A DNA stretch of 45,590 bases from Bradyrhizobium sp. BRP22 (GTDB lineage Bacteria > Pseudomonadota > Alphaproteobacteria > Rhizobiales > Xanthobacteraceae), in NCBI RefSeq assembly GCF_020194175.1, contig NZ_JADYVX010000051.1, positions 1-45,590 of the forward strand, read 5' to 3'. Under the pieces are notes generated by a model. The model had not been told where the DNA came from, did no database searches, and was given only the letters and a program-made list of their open reading frames with translations. The position numbers and the translations under genes were made by a program. Positions 7,737 through 15,651 of this stretch are shown here, in pieces; the first letter of the stretch is position 1; each line of letters begins with the position of its first letter.

Positions 7737-8593
7737 CCGATCCCGGCGGCACCGACGCCGCAGCGTTCTGCGCCGATCTGGTGCGCACCCATGATTTCGC
7801 GCGCTATGCCTCCGCGTTGTTCGTGCCGGCGCCCGCGCGGCGCGCGCTGCTCGCGATCTACGCTTTCAATGTCGAAATCTCCCGGGTTCATGAGCTGGTC
7901 AGCCAGCCCTTGCCTGGCGAGATACGCCTGCAATGGTGGACCGACATGCTCGCAGGCAGCGGCCATGGCAGTGTCGAAGGCAACCCGGTCGCGGCAGAGC
8001 TGTTGCTCGCGATCAGGAATTTCCGGCTGCCTATCGAGCCGATGTCGCGGCTGGTCGAGGAGCACCAGTTCGACCTCTATAACGATCCGATGCCGTCGAT
8101 GGCGGCGCTGGAGGGCTATCTCGACGCGACCGCCTCGGCGCTGTTTGCGCTCGCGGCGCGCGTGATGGCCCCGCCGTCGGAGGAGATCGCTCATCTCGCG
8201 CGGCACGCCGGGCTCGCGCAAGGTGTCGCGCAAGTGATAACAGCGCTGCCGCGCGATGCGTCGCGTCGACAATTGTTCCTGCCGCTGCAGTTCCTTGAGC
8301 AGCAGGGCGGCGAGCTCGAAGACGTGTTCTCCGGCAAGCAGACGCCGCAGCTACGTGCTGCGATCGGCCAACTCATCGGCGAGGCGAGGGACCATCTGAA
8401 GACCGCGCGCTCGCTGCTGCCAACGGTTCCGCCGGCGGCACGGCCGGTCTTCCTGCCATTGGCGCTGGCCGAGCGCGAGCTGACGCGCATGTCGCAAGCC
8501 GGCTACGACCCCTTTGCTCCGCAGGTCGCGTCACGGCTGCGGGCGCTGTGGACCACGTGGCGGGCGTCGCGGCGAGGAGAGTTCGGCGGCTGA
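7733..8593 (+). CDS. Squalene/phytoene synthase-family protein (NDUFAF6-like)
   Basis: A 286-residue all-helical protein of the squalene/phytoene synthase family. Recognisable elements are AIYAFNVEISRVHELV, IRLQWWTDML and GLAQGVAQVITALPRDASRRQLFLP. The first aspartate-rich DxxxD motif of true synthases is replaced by NVEIS, and the second keeps only one Asp, so prenyl-diphosphate chemistry is doubtful. The human member NDUFAF6 is also a catalytically degenerate complex I assembly factor. The start ATG overlaps the stop of the Mth938 gene as ATGA. It ends the yajC-secDF operon, facing a convergent gene eight bases away. A carotenoid or hopanoid role is less likely because no other such genes are near. 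Confidence 0.8.
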   Translation: MTDPGGTDAAAFCADLVRTHDFARYASALFVPAPARRALLAIYAFNVEISRVHELVSQPLPGEIRLQWWTDMLAGSGHGSVEGNPVAAELLLAIRNFRLPIEPMSRLVEEHQFDLYNDPMPSMAALEGYLDATASALFALAARVMAPPSEEIAHLARHAGLAQGVAQVITALPRDASRRQLFLPLQFLEQQGGELEDVFSGKQTPQLRAAIGQLIGEARDHLKTARSLLPTVPPAARPVFLPLALAERELTRMSQAGYDPFAPQVASRLRALWTTWRASRRGEFGG

Positions 8594-8600
8594 CAGCGCG

Positions 8601-8876
8601 CTACTTCTGCACGTGCTTGGTAAATATCCTGATGGTGCGGCCCTTCACGACCGGGCCGCCGTCGAACAGGTCGGACGCGATCTTCTCGATTTCGTCGCGC
8701 AGGGACACGAATTGGCTCTGCCGTGCGATGCTTGGCGTGCCACGCGTCCCTGCAAGCTCGTCCATCGCGGCGTCGCTGATCTGACACTCCACGGTCTCGC
8801 CATCGTTCAGCATCGTGAACGTGAACGCGAGCCGTTCGGAATCATGTCCGCCAATCTTGCCACGCGCCAGCGGCAT
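8601..8876 (-). CDS. DUF1488-family small protein
   Basis: A 91-residue protein with an early strand reading RLAFTFTMLNDGETVECQISDAAMDEL, the pattern of DUF1488 proteins: a beta strand, then a cysteine-containing strand, then a helix. The function of the family is unknown. I chose the ATG at 8876 because AGGGGAG lies seven bases upstream. The longer frame from 9017 would overlap the upstream kinase-like gene by 71 bases and has no family similarity in the extension. It follows the kinase-like gene on the same strand after 70 bases and could be cotranscribed with it. Confidence 0.7.
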   Translation of the reverse strand: MPLARGKIGGHDSERLAFTFTMLNDGETVECQISDAAMDELAGTRGTPSIARQSQFVSLRDEIEKIASDLFDGGPVVKGRTIRIFTKHVQK

Positions 8877-8946
8877 CAAAGCACTCCCCTCGGCGTCGAT
8901 TCCGAAGTTGGTTCGCAACCATGGCTTTGTCGAGGTGACGAGATGA

Positions 8947-10050
8947 TCAGCGCGCCAATCGGTCCATTTCGGCGACCTCGAAATTGAACCGGTCGCGAAG
9001 ATTCTTGCGCTGTTCAAGGATGTCCTTGAGGAAGGCGCGATCGGCCTCGTTCTGCATCATCGGCTCGATCAGGTCGATCTGGTTCATCGCCACGAGCTGC
9101 AATATCTCCGTGCGCGGCTTGCCTGCGGCATCGCGCGGCAGCGCATGGACGACCTGGATATGCTCGGGCGGCCGGACGCCCTTCGCGGAGGCAAGCGTGC
9201 TCCGCAGCTTCTGCTCCAGCGCGACCTCGTCGGCTTCGACGAAGGCATAGAGCCCGACGCCGACGCGGCGATCGGCAAATGCAACGATCGCGGTGTCGCG
9301 GACCTCCGGATTCTTCCGGATCAGATCGACCAGGACCGGCGCGTCATTGACCAGCCTACGGCCGCCGCCCTCGCGATCGGTGAAATTGAAAAGACCGCGG
9401 GTAATCGCCTGGTAAATCTTCTTGCCGGTCTTGAGCCAGACGCTGGCAACGACTGACTTCCGTGCGAGGATCTTGCGTTCCTTCGCGGTCAGCGCATCGG
9501 GCGCATAGCTGCGCTTGTGCTTCAGGAGGTGCCGCAAATCCTCATAGGCAGCGATGCGGAACAGGCGGCTGCGGCGCTTGAAGCAGGCGGCGAGCTGGAA
9601 ATCGGTGAGATAGGCGCGGCCGTCGCGGCCGACCAGCCAGTTCTGCTCCTTGGCGAGATCGTTGTGGCAGATGCCGGCGCGATGCAGCTTGCGCAGCGCG
9701 TCCTTGGCCGAGCGGAAATAGGCGACATCGCCATGCGGCTTGGCCAGGTGCAGCGCCACGCCGTCGATGAAGCCGCGCACCAGGGCGCGTTCTCCGGCCC
9801 ATAGCAGCTTTGGGCCGACGTCGAGATCGCGTGCCAGCGACAGCGCGCGGCGCTCGCGGGAAAACAGGTGCAGCGCCAGTGGAAACGACCAGAACGGCAC
9901 ATGGTCCAGCCGGCGCAATACCGCGTCGGTCTCGCCGGTCTCGCTGCGAAAGCGCCCGCGCTCCACGGTCGAGAACACGTCCCGCTTGAGCAGGACACCT
10001 TCGCGCCATCGCGCCGACAGGGTGGCGGCGTCGTCTTTCGGCAAGCTCAT
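8947..10050 (-). CDS. Kinase-like protein fused to an AMP-binding-enzyme C-terminal-like domain
   Basis: A 367-residue protein of two parts. Residues about 20-165 look like a small protein-kinase/RIO/Kdo-kinase fold: RKLHRAGICHNDLAKEQNWLV holds the catalytic H129-x-D131 and N137, and YLTDFQLA holds D150 in the DFG position. Residues about 245-320 resemble the C-terminal subdomain of acyl-CoA synthetases and related adenylating enzymes. They include VRDTAIVAFADRRVGVGLYAF, then PPEHIQVVHALPRD and AAGKPRTEIL, where K311 sits at the position of the catalytic lysine. No adenylating N-terminal domain is present. The gene starts three bases after the trmFO stop, so the two are cotranscribed. The substrate is unknown. 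Confidence 0.72.
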   Translation of the reverse strand: MSLPKDDAATLSARWREGVLLKRDVFSTVERGRFRSETGETDAVLRRLDHVPFWSFPLALHLFSRERRALSLARDLDVGPKLLWAGERALVRGFIDGVALHLAKPHGDVAYFRSAKDALRKLHRAGICHNDLAKEQNWLVGRDGRAYLTDFQLAACFKRRSRLFRIAAYEDLRHLLKHKRSYAPDALTAKERKILARKSVVASVWLKTGKKIYQAITRGLFNFTDREGGGRRLVNDAPVLVDLIRKNPEVRDTAIVAFADRRVGVGLYAFVEADEVALEQKLRSTLASAKGVRPPEHIQVVHALPRDAAGKPRTEILQLVAMNQIDLIEPMMQNEADRAFLKDILEQRKNLRDRFNFEVAEMDRLAR

Positions 10051-10053
10051 GAG

Positions 10054-11487
10054 TCAGGCCGCCGCTGCAACGCGCAAGTGGTCCGATATCCAGCGGTCGA
10101 GATCGGCAAGCGCGCGCGCGGACATCGCCTGCTTCTTCGCCACCGTCTTCTCGTTGCCGCGGAGCCGCGTGCCGTCGGGCTTCTTCGTTGGCGGGCTGGC
10201 CAGCGGCGGGAACAGGCCGAAATTGATGTTCATCGGCTGGAACGAGCGCGGACCCGTGTCGATCGTCTCGATATGGCCGCCGGTGATGTGCCCGAGCAGC
10301 GCACCGAGCGCCGTGGTTGCGGGCGGTGGAGTCAGCGACTGTCCGCGCGCGTCTGCTGCGGCATAGAGGCCGGTGAGCAGGCCGATGCTGGCGGATTCCA
10401 CATAGCCTTCGCAGCCGGTCATTTGTCCGGCGAAGCGCAATCGCGGCTCCGCGCGCAACCGTAGCTGTGAATCCAGCAGCTTGGGCGAGTTGAGGAAAGT
10501 GTTGCGGTGCAGCCCGCCGAGCCGGGCGAATTCGGCGTGTTCGAGGCCCGGAATCGTCCGGAACACGCGTTGCTGCGCGCCGTGCTTCAGCTTGGTCTGG
10601 AAGCCGACCATGTTGTAGAGCGTACCGAGCTTGTTGTCCTGGCGAAGCTGGACGATCGCGTAGGGTTTGGTCGCGGGATCGTTTGGATTGGTGAGGCCGA
10701 CCGGCTTCATCGGCCCGTGCCGCAGCGTCTCGCGGCCGCGTTCCGCCATCACCTCGACGGGGAGGCAGCCGTCGAAATAGGGCGTGTTGGTCTCCCAATC
10801 CTTGAAGTCCACCTTCTCGCCGGCCAGCAGCGCATCGACGAAGGCGTCATACCGCTCCTTCGTCATCGGGCAATTGATGTAGTCGGCACCGGTGCCGCCC
10901 GGCCCGACCTTGTCGTAGCGCGACTGGAACCATGCCACGCTCATATCGATGGAGTCCTTGTGCACGATAGGTGCGATCGCATCGAAGAACGCCAGTGCGC
11001 TTTCGTCCGTGAGCTCACGGATGGCGTCCGCCAGCGGCGCCGAGGTGAGGGGGCCGGTCGCGACGATCACGTTGAGCCACTCGGCGGGCGGGAGGCCAGC
11101 GATCTCCTGGCGGCGAATCTCGATCAGCGGGTGCTCGTTGAGCGCCTTGGTGACGGCAGCGGAAAACCCCTCGCGATCGACCGCGAGCGCCCCGCCAGCG
11201 GGCACCTGGTTGGCGTCGGCGGCGCGCATGATCAGTGAGCCGAGCCGGCGCATTTCGGCATGCAGCAGGCCGACTGCGTTGTTGGCCGCGTCATCGGAGC
11301 GGAAGGAATTGGAGCAGACGAGCTCGGCAAGGCCGTCGGTGCGATGGGCCTCGGTCATCCGCTGCGGGCGCATCTCGTGCAGCACCACGCGTCCGCCGGC
11401 GCTCGCCACCTGCCAGGCGGCTTCAGAACCGGCAAGGCCTGCGCCGATGATATGGACGGGATCTGGAGAAGGCGTGTTCGCAGTCAT
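10054..11487 (-). CDS. trmFO: Methylenetetrahydrofolate-tRNA-(uracil-5-)-methyltransferase TrmFO
   Basis: A 477-residue FAD- and folate-dependent enzyme that makes ribothymidine at tRNA position 54. The dinucleotide-binding motif is VHIIGAGLAGSEAAWQ at the N-terminus, followed by the family stretch VVLHEMRPQRMTEAH. Other hallmarks are LVCSNSFRSD, which contains the conserved cysteine, the segment YINCPMTKERYDAF, and GCLPVEVMAERGRETLRHGPMKPVGL. The length is normal. It is the first gene of a minus-strand unit leading into the kinase-like fusion. Confidence 0.96.
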   Translation of the reverse strand: MTANTPSPDPVHIIGAGLAGSEAAWQVASAGGRVVLHEMRPQRMTEAHRTDGLAELVCSNSFRSDDAANNAVGLLHAEMRRLGSLIMRAADANQVPAGGALAVDREGFSAAVTKALNEHPLIEIRRQEIAGLPPAEWLNVIVATGPLTSAPLADAIRELTDESALAFFDAIAPIVHKDSIDMSVAWFQSRYDKVGPGGTGADYINCPMTKERYDAFVDALLAGEKVDFKDWETNTPYFDGCLPVEVMAERGRETLRHGPMKPVGLTNPNDPATKPYAIVQLRQDNKLGTLYNMVGFQTKLKHGAQQRVFRTIPGLEHAEFARLGGLHRNTFLNSPKLLDSQLRLRAEPRLRFAGQMTGCEGYVESASIGLLTGLYAAADARGQSLTPPPATTALGALLGHITGGHIETIDTGPRSFQPMNINFGLFPPLASPPTKKPDGTRLRGNEKTVAKKQAMSARALADLDRWISDHLRVAAAA

Positions 11488-11559
11488 CGCGCAGGGTTAG
11501 CGCGTTTTTTCCGCGAGCGCATCTGAAACCGGGCAGAGAAACTGGGGAGTAAACACGAG

Positions 11560-11584
11560 AACGCCCGCGAAAGCAGCGGGCGTT
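11560..11584 (-). terminator. Intrinsic terminator after the DUF1127 gene
   Basis: A perfect 9-bp stem, AACGCCCGC (11560-11568) with GCGGGCGTT (11576-11584), closes a 7-base loop. Read on the minus strand it lies 30 bases after the DUF1127 stop and is followed by a T-rich tract (CTCGTGTTT). Confidence 0.75.
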
Positions 11585-11613
11585 ATCCGTTCATCGATGG
11601 GCTTGACGAACGA

Positions 11614-11766
11614 TCAGCCGTTGTAGTGCCCAGAGGCCACGCGCGGAATGTCAGAGCGATCGAGGCCGATGTCCGCCAGCTCGCGATCGCTAAGCTGCGA
11701 CAGCTCGGCAACATTACGCTGATAATCGCGGAAGGCCCGGATCATGCGGATGAGCGAGAGTAACAT
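11614..11766 (-). CDS. DUF1127 small protein
   Basis: A 50-residue protein beginning MLLSLIRMIRAFRDYQRNV and continuing with the DUF1127 core ELSQLSDRELADIGLDRSDI. The family consists of small Arg-rich proteins, common in many copies in alphaproteobacteria. Members have been linked to phosphate and carbon homeostasis and RNA turnover in some species; the role here is unknown. AGGAG lies a few bases before the ATG, and a clear intrinsic terminator follows the stop, so it is probably transcribed alone. Confidence 0.88.
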   Translation of the reverse strand: MLLSLIRMIRAFRDYQRNVAELSQLSDRELADIGLDRSDIPRVASGHYNG

Positions 11767-12540
11767 GGTAGTCTCCTAGAAATTACGATTCAGCTCTTAT
11801 GCGAAGCATCATCGTCGATGAAATGAACATAGGTTGAGTTGATGCGGTGCGGTAGTTGCTATGTTGCGGTGCAGCTAGGTGGAAAATGCATGACGCGAGT
11901 AAGGTCTGATTAATTCTTCAGTGGAGCTAGGCTTGGAGCTGCAGCCGCGCCGGCGAACGCAGCCATTGGGATCAGAAAGCTCCGTAGAATCACTGGCTTG
12001 CCTTAAGTATGGCGCCCCGTTACATGCGTCACATGTGGCCGCTGACCAGCCGAAAAGCAAATCTCGGGTTTTGGATCGCCGGCGGCGTCATCTCGGCGCG
12101 ACTCGCTTTCCATGCATGATTCGCATGCATCCTATAGAAATGAAAACAAAATCATTTCTTTTGCGCTGTTTCTTAGAAGAACATTCCTCGCGGTTCGGCA
12201 GTTGGATCCGGACGCCCCAAGCCTGCGGCTGGTCTTGGTATCGTCCGGCCGGACCGTTGCCACCGCGCTGATGCGGATCCCGCAATTCCATGCGCTCCGG
12301 GTGCCGTTCCACCGCCGGCTCCGCAACCAGCGGCAACGATCCGTCGCGTGGATTGCCTTTCCTTACCGGGATGTAATGAAAATTCGATGCAACGCATGCG
12401 TGCTTTGCCCGCAGCGTCGATCACATCTCTATCGCGCGGAATTCATTCTGAACTTTTCGATGATGGGCGAACAATGATTTCACGGATTCCGGCAATGACG
12501 CCGGCTTCCGTTCAAATAATTCGGAAACTGGGGAAATACC
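11767..12540. other. 774-base stretch without a convincing gene
   Basis: Open frames here overlap on both strands and none shows family character, a good ribosome site or consistent codon use. The only structure I see is an inverted repeat, ATGCATG (12112-12118) with CATGCAT (12124-12130) around a 5-base loop. Base composition is lower in GC between about 11800 and 12190 than in neighbouring genes. It contains the promoters of the flanking divergent genes and may be an eroded gene remnant. Confidence 0.5.
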
Positions 12541-12804
12541 ATGCGCAACAAACTGATTGCAGCGACTGCAATGACGATTATCGCTTACGCCGCCGTTCCG
12601 GTCCACGCCGCCAAGGTAAGCGCCGGCTGCAGCGGCGACAATCTCGCCAAGACCGAATCCATGATTGAGAACATGGCGGACGGTCCAGGCAAATTCGTGG
12701 CGCAAAAGGAGATTGCGCAAGCCCAGGACGCTCTGCTCGGTGGCAAGATGGGCGTCTGCGCGATGCATCTGAGCAAGGCCGCGCACGCCGGCGACGCGAG
12801 GTAA
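12541..12804 (+). CDS. Small exported hypothetical protein
   Basis: An 87-residue protein with a signal peptide (MRNKLIAATAMTIIAYAAVPVHA) and probable cleavage before AKVSAGC. The mature part of about 64 residues has two cysteines (in SAGCSG and GVCAM) that could form a disulfide, and is predicted helical. GGGGAA lies upstream of the ATG. I do not recognise a named family; similar short exported proteins are frequent in Bradyrhizobium. A hairpin follows the stop. Confidence 0.65.
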   Translation: MRNKLIAATAMTIIAYAAVPVHAAKVSAGCSGDNLAKTESMIENMADGPGKFVAQKEIAQAQDALLGGKMGVCAMHLSKAAHAGDAR

Positions 12805-12826
12805 GCAAGCAAGACTTCGCAAAGGC

Positions 12827-12850
12827 GCCGATCGTTTCGCAGCGATCGGC
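12827..12850 (+). terminator. Hairpin after the small exported protein
   Basis: GCCGATCG (12827-12834) pairs with CGATCGGC (12843-12850) around an 8-base loop, 23 bases after the stop codon. Only TCCTT follows, so terminator strength is uncertain. Confidence 0.45.
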
Positions 12851-12879
12851 TCCTTAAAGCCGGAGAGGCTCTGGATTTT

Positions 12880-12934
12880 TTGACGCGTTTTCTGGACGCG
12901 AGCCGGTGTCCGCTTTGCGCGAAAACCCGCTAGA
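12880..12934. repeat. Dispersed extragenic repeat
   Basis: The segment runs from TGACGCGTTTTC to GCGCGAAAACCCGC and carries inverted arms GTTTTC (12887-12892) and GAAAAC (12921-12926). It resembles an intergenic repeat I know from Bradyrhizobium and Rhodopseudomonas. It ends right at the stop codon of the lytic transglycosylase gene. Confidence 0.5.
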
Positions 12935-12935
12935 T

Positions 12936-13748
12936 TTAGGGCACGCGGGTGAGCTGGGTGGCAAAATAGCCGACGGTCCGCGCATAGACCTCGCTCTTGT
13001 TCCATTGCTGGATCACAGCGAAGTTTGGGCTGCCCGGCTCCCAATTCTTGCCGCGTTGCCAGCCATGATTGGCGAAGAAATTCGCTGTAGAGGCCAGCAC
13101 ATCGGGCGCACTGTGCAGGAGATCGCGGCGGCCGTTGCCATCGAAATCGACTGCGAATTTGATGTAGTTCGACGGCATGAACTGGGTCTGGCCGATTTCG
13201 CCGGCCCAGGCACCACGCAGTTCCTGCGGGGCGATATCGCCGCGCTCAATGATACGGAGCGCATCCAGAAGCTCGGCCCTGAACATGTCGGCGCGACGGC
13301 AATCATAGGCGAGCGTCGCCAGCGATCGTATGGTTTGGAATTTGCCGGTATTGACGCCGAAATCGGTCTCGAGTCCCCAGATCGCTACCAGTACTTCCCC
13401 CGGGACGCCATACGCCTCCTCGATACGGGAGAGCACCGAGCCATACTGCTTCATCATGTTGGCGCCGCGGGTGAGGCGCGGCGGCACCATGCGTCCGGAG
13501 AATTCCTCGAACGTCTGGCTGAATACCTTCTGCGACTGGTCGCGCGTGAGCACGTTCTTGTCGGGCGTGACACCATTCAGCCCGGCCTGAATGGCGGATG
13601 ACGAGATCCCTTTGGCTGCAGCTTCCTTCTTGAAGTCGTCCAGCCAACTGTCAAACGAGCCGCTGCCGCAGGGCGCGGCGAACGAAGGCGTGGTCAATGT
13701 CAGGAGCAGGGCTCCAAGTGCAGTCCGCACGGAAAAGCGAAAGCCCAT
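12936..13748 (-). CDS. Lytic murein transglycosylase, MltB type (GH103)
   Basis: A 270-residue periplasmic enzyme that cleaves peptidoglycan glycan strands with formation of 1,6-anhydromuramic ends. A signal peptide (FSVRTALGALLLTLTTPSFA) is followed by the MltB-like catalytic domain. The likely catalytic acid is the Glu in IWGLETDFG, and GQTQFMPSNY and VDFDGNGRRDLL are further family marks. No lipobox is seen, so the protein is probably soluble in the periplasm. I chose the ATG at 13748 because it directly precedes the signal peptide; ATGs at 13778-13787 would add 10 to 13 residues. No C-terminal peptidoglycan-binding domain is present. Confidence 0.87.
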   Translation of the reverse strand: MGFRFSVRTALGALLLTLTTPSFAAPCGSGSFDSWLDDFKKEAAAKGISSSAIQAGLNGVTPDKNVLTRDQSQKVFSQTFEEFSGRMVPPRLTRGANMMKQYGSVLSRIEEAYGVPGEVLVAIWGLETDFGVNTGKFQTIRSLATLAYDCRRADMFRAELLDALRIIERGDIAPQELRGAWAGEIGQTQFMPSNYIKFAVDFDGNGRRDLLHSAPDVLASTANFFANHGWQRGKNWEPGSPNFAVIQQWNKSEVYARTVGYFATQLTRVP

Positions 13749-13964
13749 GAAATCGTTCACTCCATGTCGACGTATCATCATCGACATTAGCCTCGAAACG
13801 CTACCAAAATGTTCGCGGCAACAGCGGCCAAAACAAGGCTTGTCGACACTCCCCAAGCGAGTCAATCGACATGCCAAGGCTGCGTCACGTGCGGGAGCCC
13901 GAACCGTACGAGTCCCCGATCTGGGGCTGGCACACCAGGCCGGGGGGATCGATTTGCCGAAGCT

Positions 13965-14873
13965 TTACGCCCTGTTCTTCCGCCGCCACGGGAACAGGTT
14001 GGCAGGGAAGTCGGCAGCAGGCTTGCGCTCGCGCGGGCGCGGTATGAGCGGTCGCACATTGGGGTCGGGAACGATGACCTGCCGGTAGAGGTGCCAGGTG
14101 GCATGGCCGAGCAGGGGAATAACGATGGCGAGGCCGAGGAAGAACGGCAGCGTTCCCAGCACCAGCAATGCCGTGACGATCAGGCCCCAGACGGCCATCG
14201 GTACCGGATTACGTGCGACCGCGCGAAGCGAGGTGACCATGGCTTCACCGGTCGTGGCATGGCGGTCGAGCATCATCGGGAACGAGACCACGCTGATGCA
14301 AAGTGCGAGCAGGGCGAAGAGGAAGCCAACGCCGCAGCCGACCAGGATCAGCCACCAGCCCTGCGCTGTCGTCAGCACCTGCGTTAGAAAATCGGGGATT
14401 CCCGCCGCCGTCGCATAACCCAACGCCGCGACGTAGATGGCTTGCGCGGTGGTGATCCAGGTCACGAACAGCGCGAACAGCAGCGTTCCTAGTCCAAGCA
14501 TGGCACCGAATGACGGCGAGCGGACGATCCCGATTGCGTCCCACGCGGAAGGCTCCTCACCATTCTCGCGGCGGCGGCTGAGTTCATAGAGACCGATCGC
14601 CGCAAATGGGCCGAGCAGGGCGAAGCCCGCGGCCAACGGGAACAACAACGGCAACACTGAATAGCCTTGCACGACGCGGGCAAGCACCAGACCCAAGACA
14701 GGATAGATCACGCAGAGGATGATGGCGTGGCTTGGTACGGTCTTGAAATCCTCCCAGCCGAGTTGCAGCGCGCGGTGCAGATTGCCGAGATCGATGGTGC
14801 GAATCTCGGGCGCAGCCGCGGCTTCCTGTCCGCTCTGCGTCAGAGATGTGACATTGTCGTGATAGGTGGCCAT
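13965..14873 (-). CDS. DUF2189-family integral membrane protein
   Basis: A 302-residue protein with about six predicted transmembrane helices arranged in pairs, including AIILCVIYPVLGLVLARVV, LLFPLAAGFALLGPFAAIGLYELSRRRE and GWWLILVGCGVGFLFALLAL. The segment FPMMLDRHATTGEAMVTSLRAVARNPVPMA is characteristic of DUF2189. Family function is unknown, though members are often found near cytochrome oxidase genes. I chose the ATG at 14873 because GGAGGGAGA lies upstream; the much longer open frame 5' of it shows no family character. The C-terminus is Arg/Lys/Pro-rich. It stands alone and is divergent from the DUF3597 gene. Confidence 0.8.
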   Translation of the reverse strand: MATYHDNVTSLTQSGQEAAAAPEIRTIDLGNLHRALQLGWEDFKTVPSHAIILCVIYPVLGLVLARVVQGYSVLPLLFPLAAGFALLGPFAAIGLYELSRRRENGEEPSAWDAIGIVRSPSFGAMLGLGTLLFALFVTWITTAQAIYVAALGYATAAGIPDFLTQVLTTAQGWWLILVGCGVGFLFALLALCISVVSFPMMLDRHATTGEAMVTSLRAVARNPVPMAVWGLIVTALLVLGTLPFFLGLAIVIPLLGHATWHLYRQVIVPDPNVRPLIPRPRERKPAADFPANLFPWRRKNRA

Positions 14874-15173
14874 GGTCGTTGTCTCCCTCCGGCGCGGCCG
14901 CATTTCTGTGCCCGCCAGCGAAGGGCACAACGTGCCGTCTGCTAAGCGATCACGAACAGGCCAGACGCGAAGACACTCACCGGCCATGTCGCGAACTGAA
15001 CCGTGAGCGTACTCCCAAACCGCTACAGACGCACTCACGCTTCGGTGAATGTTGCATTGGCAAGCCTGGTTGGTCCGGGTAAAATCATTTGCCACCCCGG
15101 CGAGGTGCTGCCGGTCAAAAGAGCCCCGAGAGAACCACCTGACACCACATCTCAAGTCCTTTGGGAGCCAACG
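14874..15173. other. 300-base divergent promoter region
   Basis: This spacer separates the starts of the DUF2189 gene (minus) and the DUF3597 gene (plus). It contains their ribosome sites, GGAGGGAGA and GGGAG. I see no recognisable operator, riboswitch or long repeat in it. Confidence 0.5.
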
Positions 15174-15560
15174 ATGAGCATTTTCGGAAAAATCATGAGC
15201 TCGATTTTCGGCAGCAGCACAGCGACTGCGGCGCCGGCTGGCAGCGCGCCTGCAGGCGCTTCGCCGAGTGCTACGGCCGCGCCGGCTGCAGCGCCCGCAC
15301 AGACCGTCGACGTCGCTCCGATCCTTGACAAGGCGGTTGCCGAGAAGAAGGAGAAGCTCGAGTGGCGCACATCGATCGTCGACCTGATGAAGGCGCTCGA
15401 CATCGATTCGAGCCTGTCCGCGCGCAAGGAGCTTGCCAAGGAGCTCGGCTATACCGGCGACACCAGTGATTCCGCGAGCATGAACATCTGGCTGCACAAG
15501 CAGGTGATGACCAAGCTCGCCGCCAATGGCGGCAAGCTGCCACCGGAAATCAAGCATTAA
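15174..15560 (+). CDS. DUF3597-domain protein
   Basis: A 128-residue protein starting MSIFGKIMSSIFG, followed by an Ala/Pro/Ser-rich linker and the DUF3597 domain from about residue 44. The domain includes VDVAPILDKAVAEKKEKLEWRTS, IVDLMKALDID and the NIWLHKQVMTKLAANGGK end. The domain has a compact helical fold of unknown function and is widespread in proteobacteria. GGGAG lies seven bases before the ATG at 15174, and the upstream extension has no similarity to the family. A strong intrinsic terminator follows 25 bases after the stop, so the gene is monocistronic. Confidence 0.87.
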   Translation: MSIFGKIMSSIFGSSTATAAPAGSAPAGASPSATAAPAAAPAQTVDVAPILDKAVAEKKEKLEWRTSIVDLMKALDIDSSLSARKELAKELGYTGDTSDSASMNIWLHKQVMTKLAANGGKLPPEIKH

Positions 15561-15585
15561 GGCGACGCTTGTACTCAAGGATTCG

Positions 15586-15615
15586 AAGGCCCGCGATCGT
15601 CGCGGGCCTTTTTTT
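15586..15615 (+). terminator. Strong intrinsic terminator after the DUF3597 gene
   Basis: A perfect 10-bp stem, AAGGCCCGCG (15586-15595) with CGCGGGCCTT (15601-15610), closes a 5-base loop and runs into a tract of seven T residues. Confidence 0.92.
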
Positions 15616-15651
15616 GACCACGCCAGACAACAATAACGAAGGAGAACGCCC

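Noticed and set aside
11921..12477. Overlapping plus-strand frames (116 and 121 codons) upstream of the small exported protein
   Set aside because: No ribosome site, no domain, unusual composition, and competing frames on the other strand; treated as non-coding.
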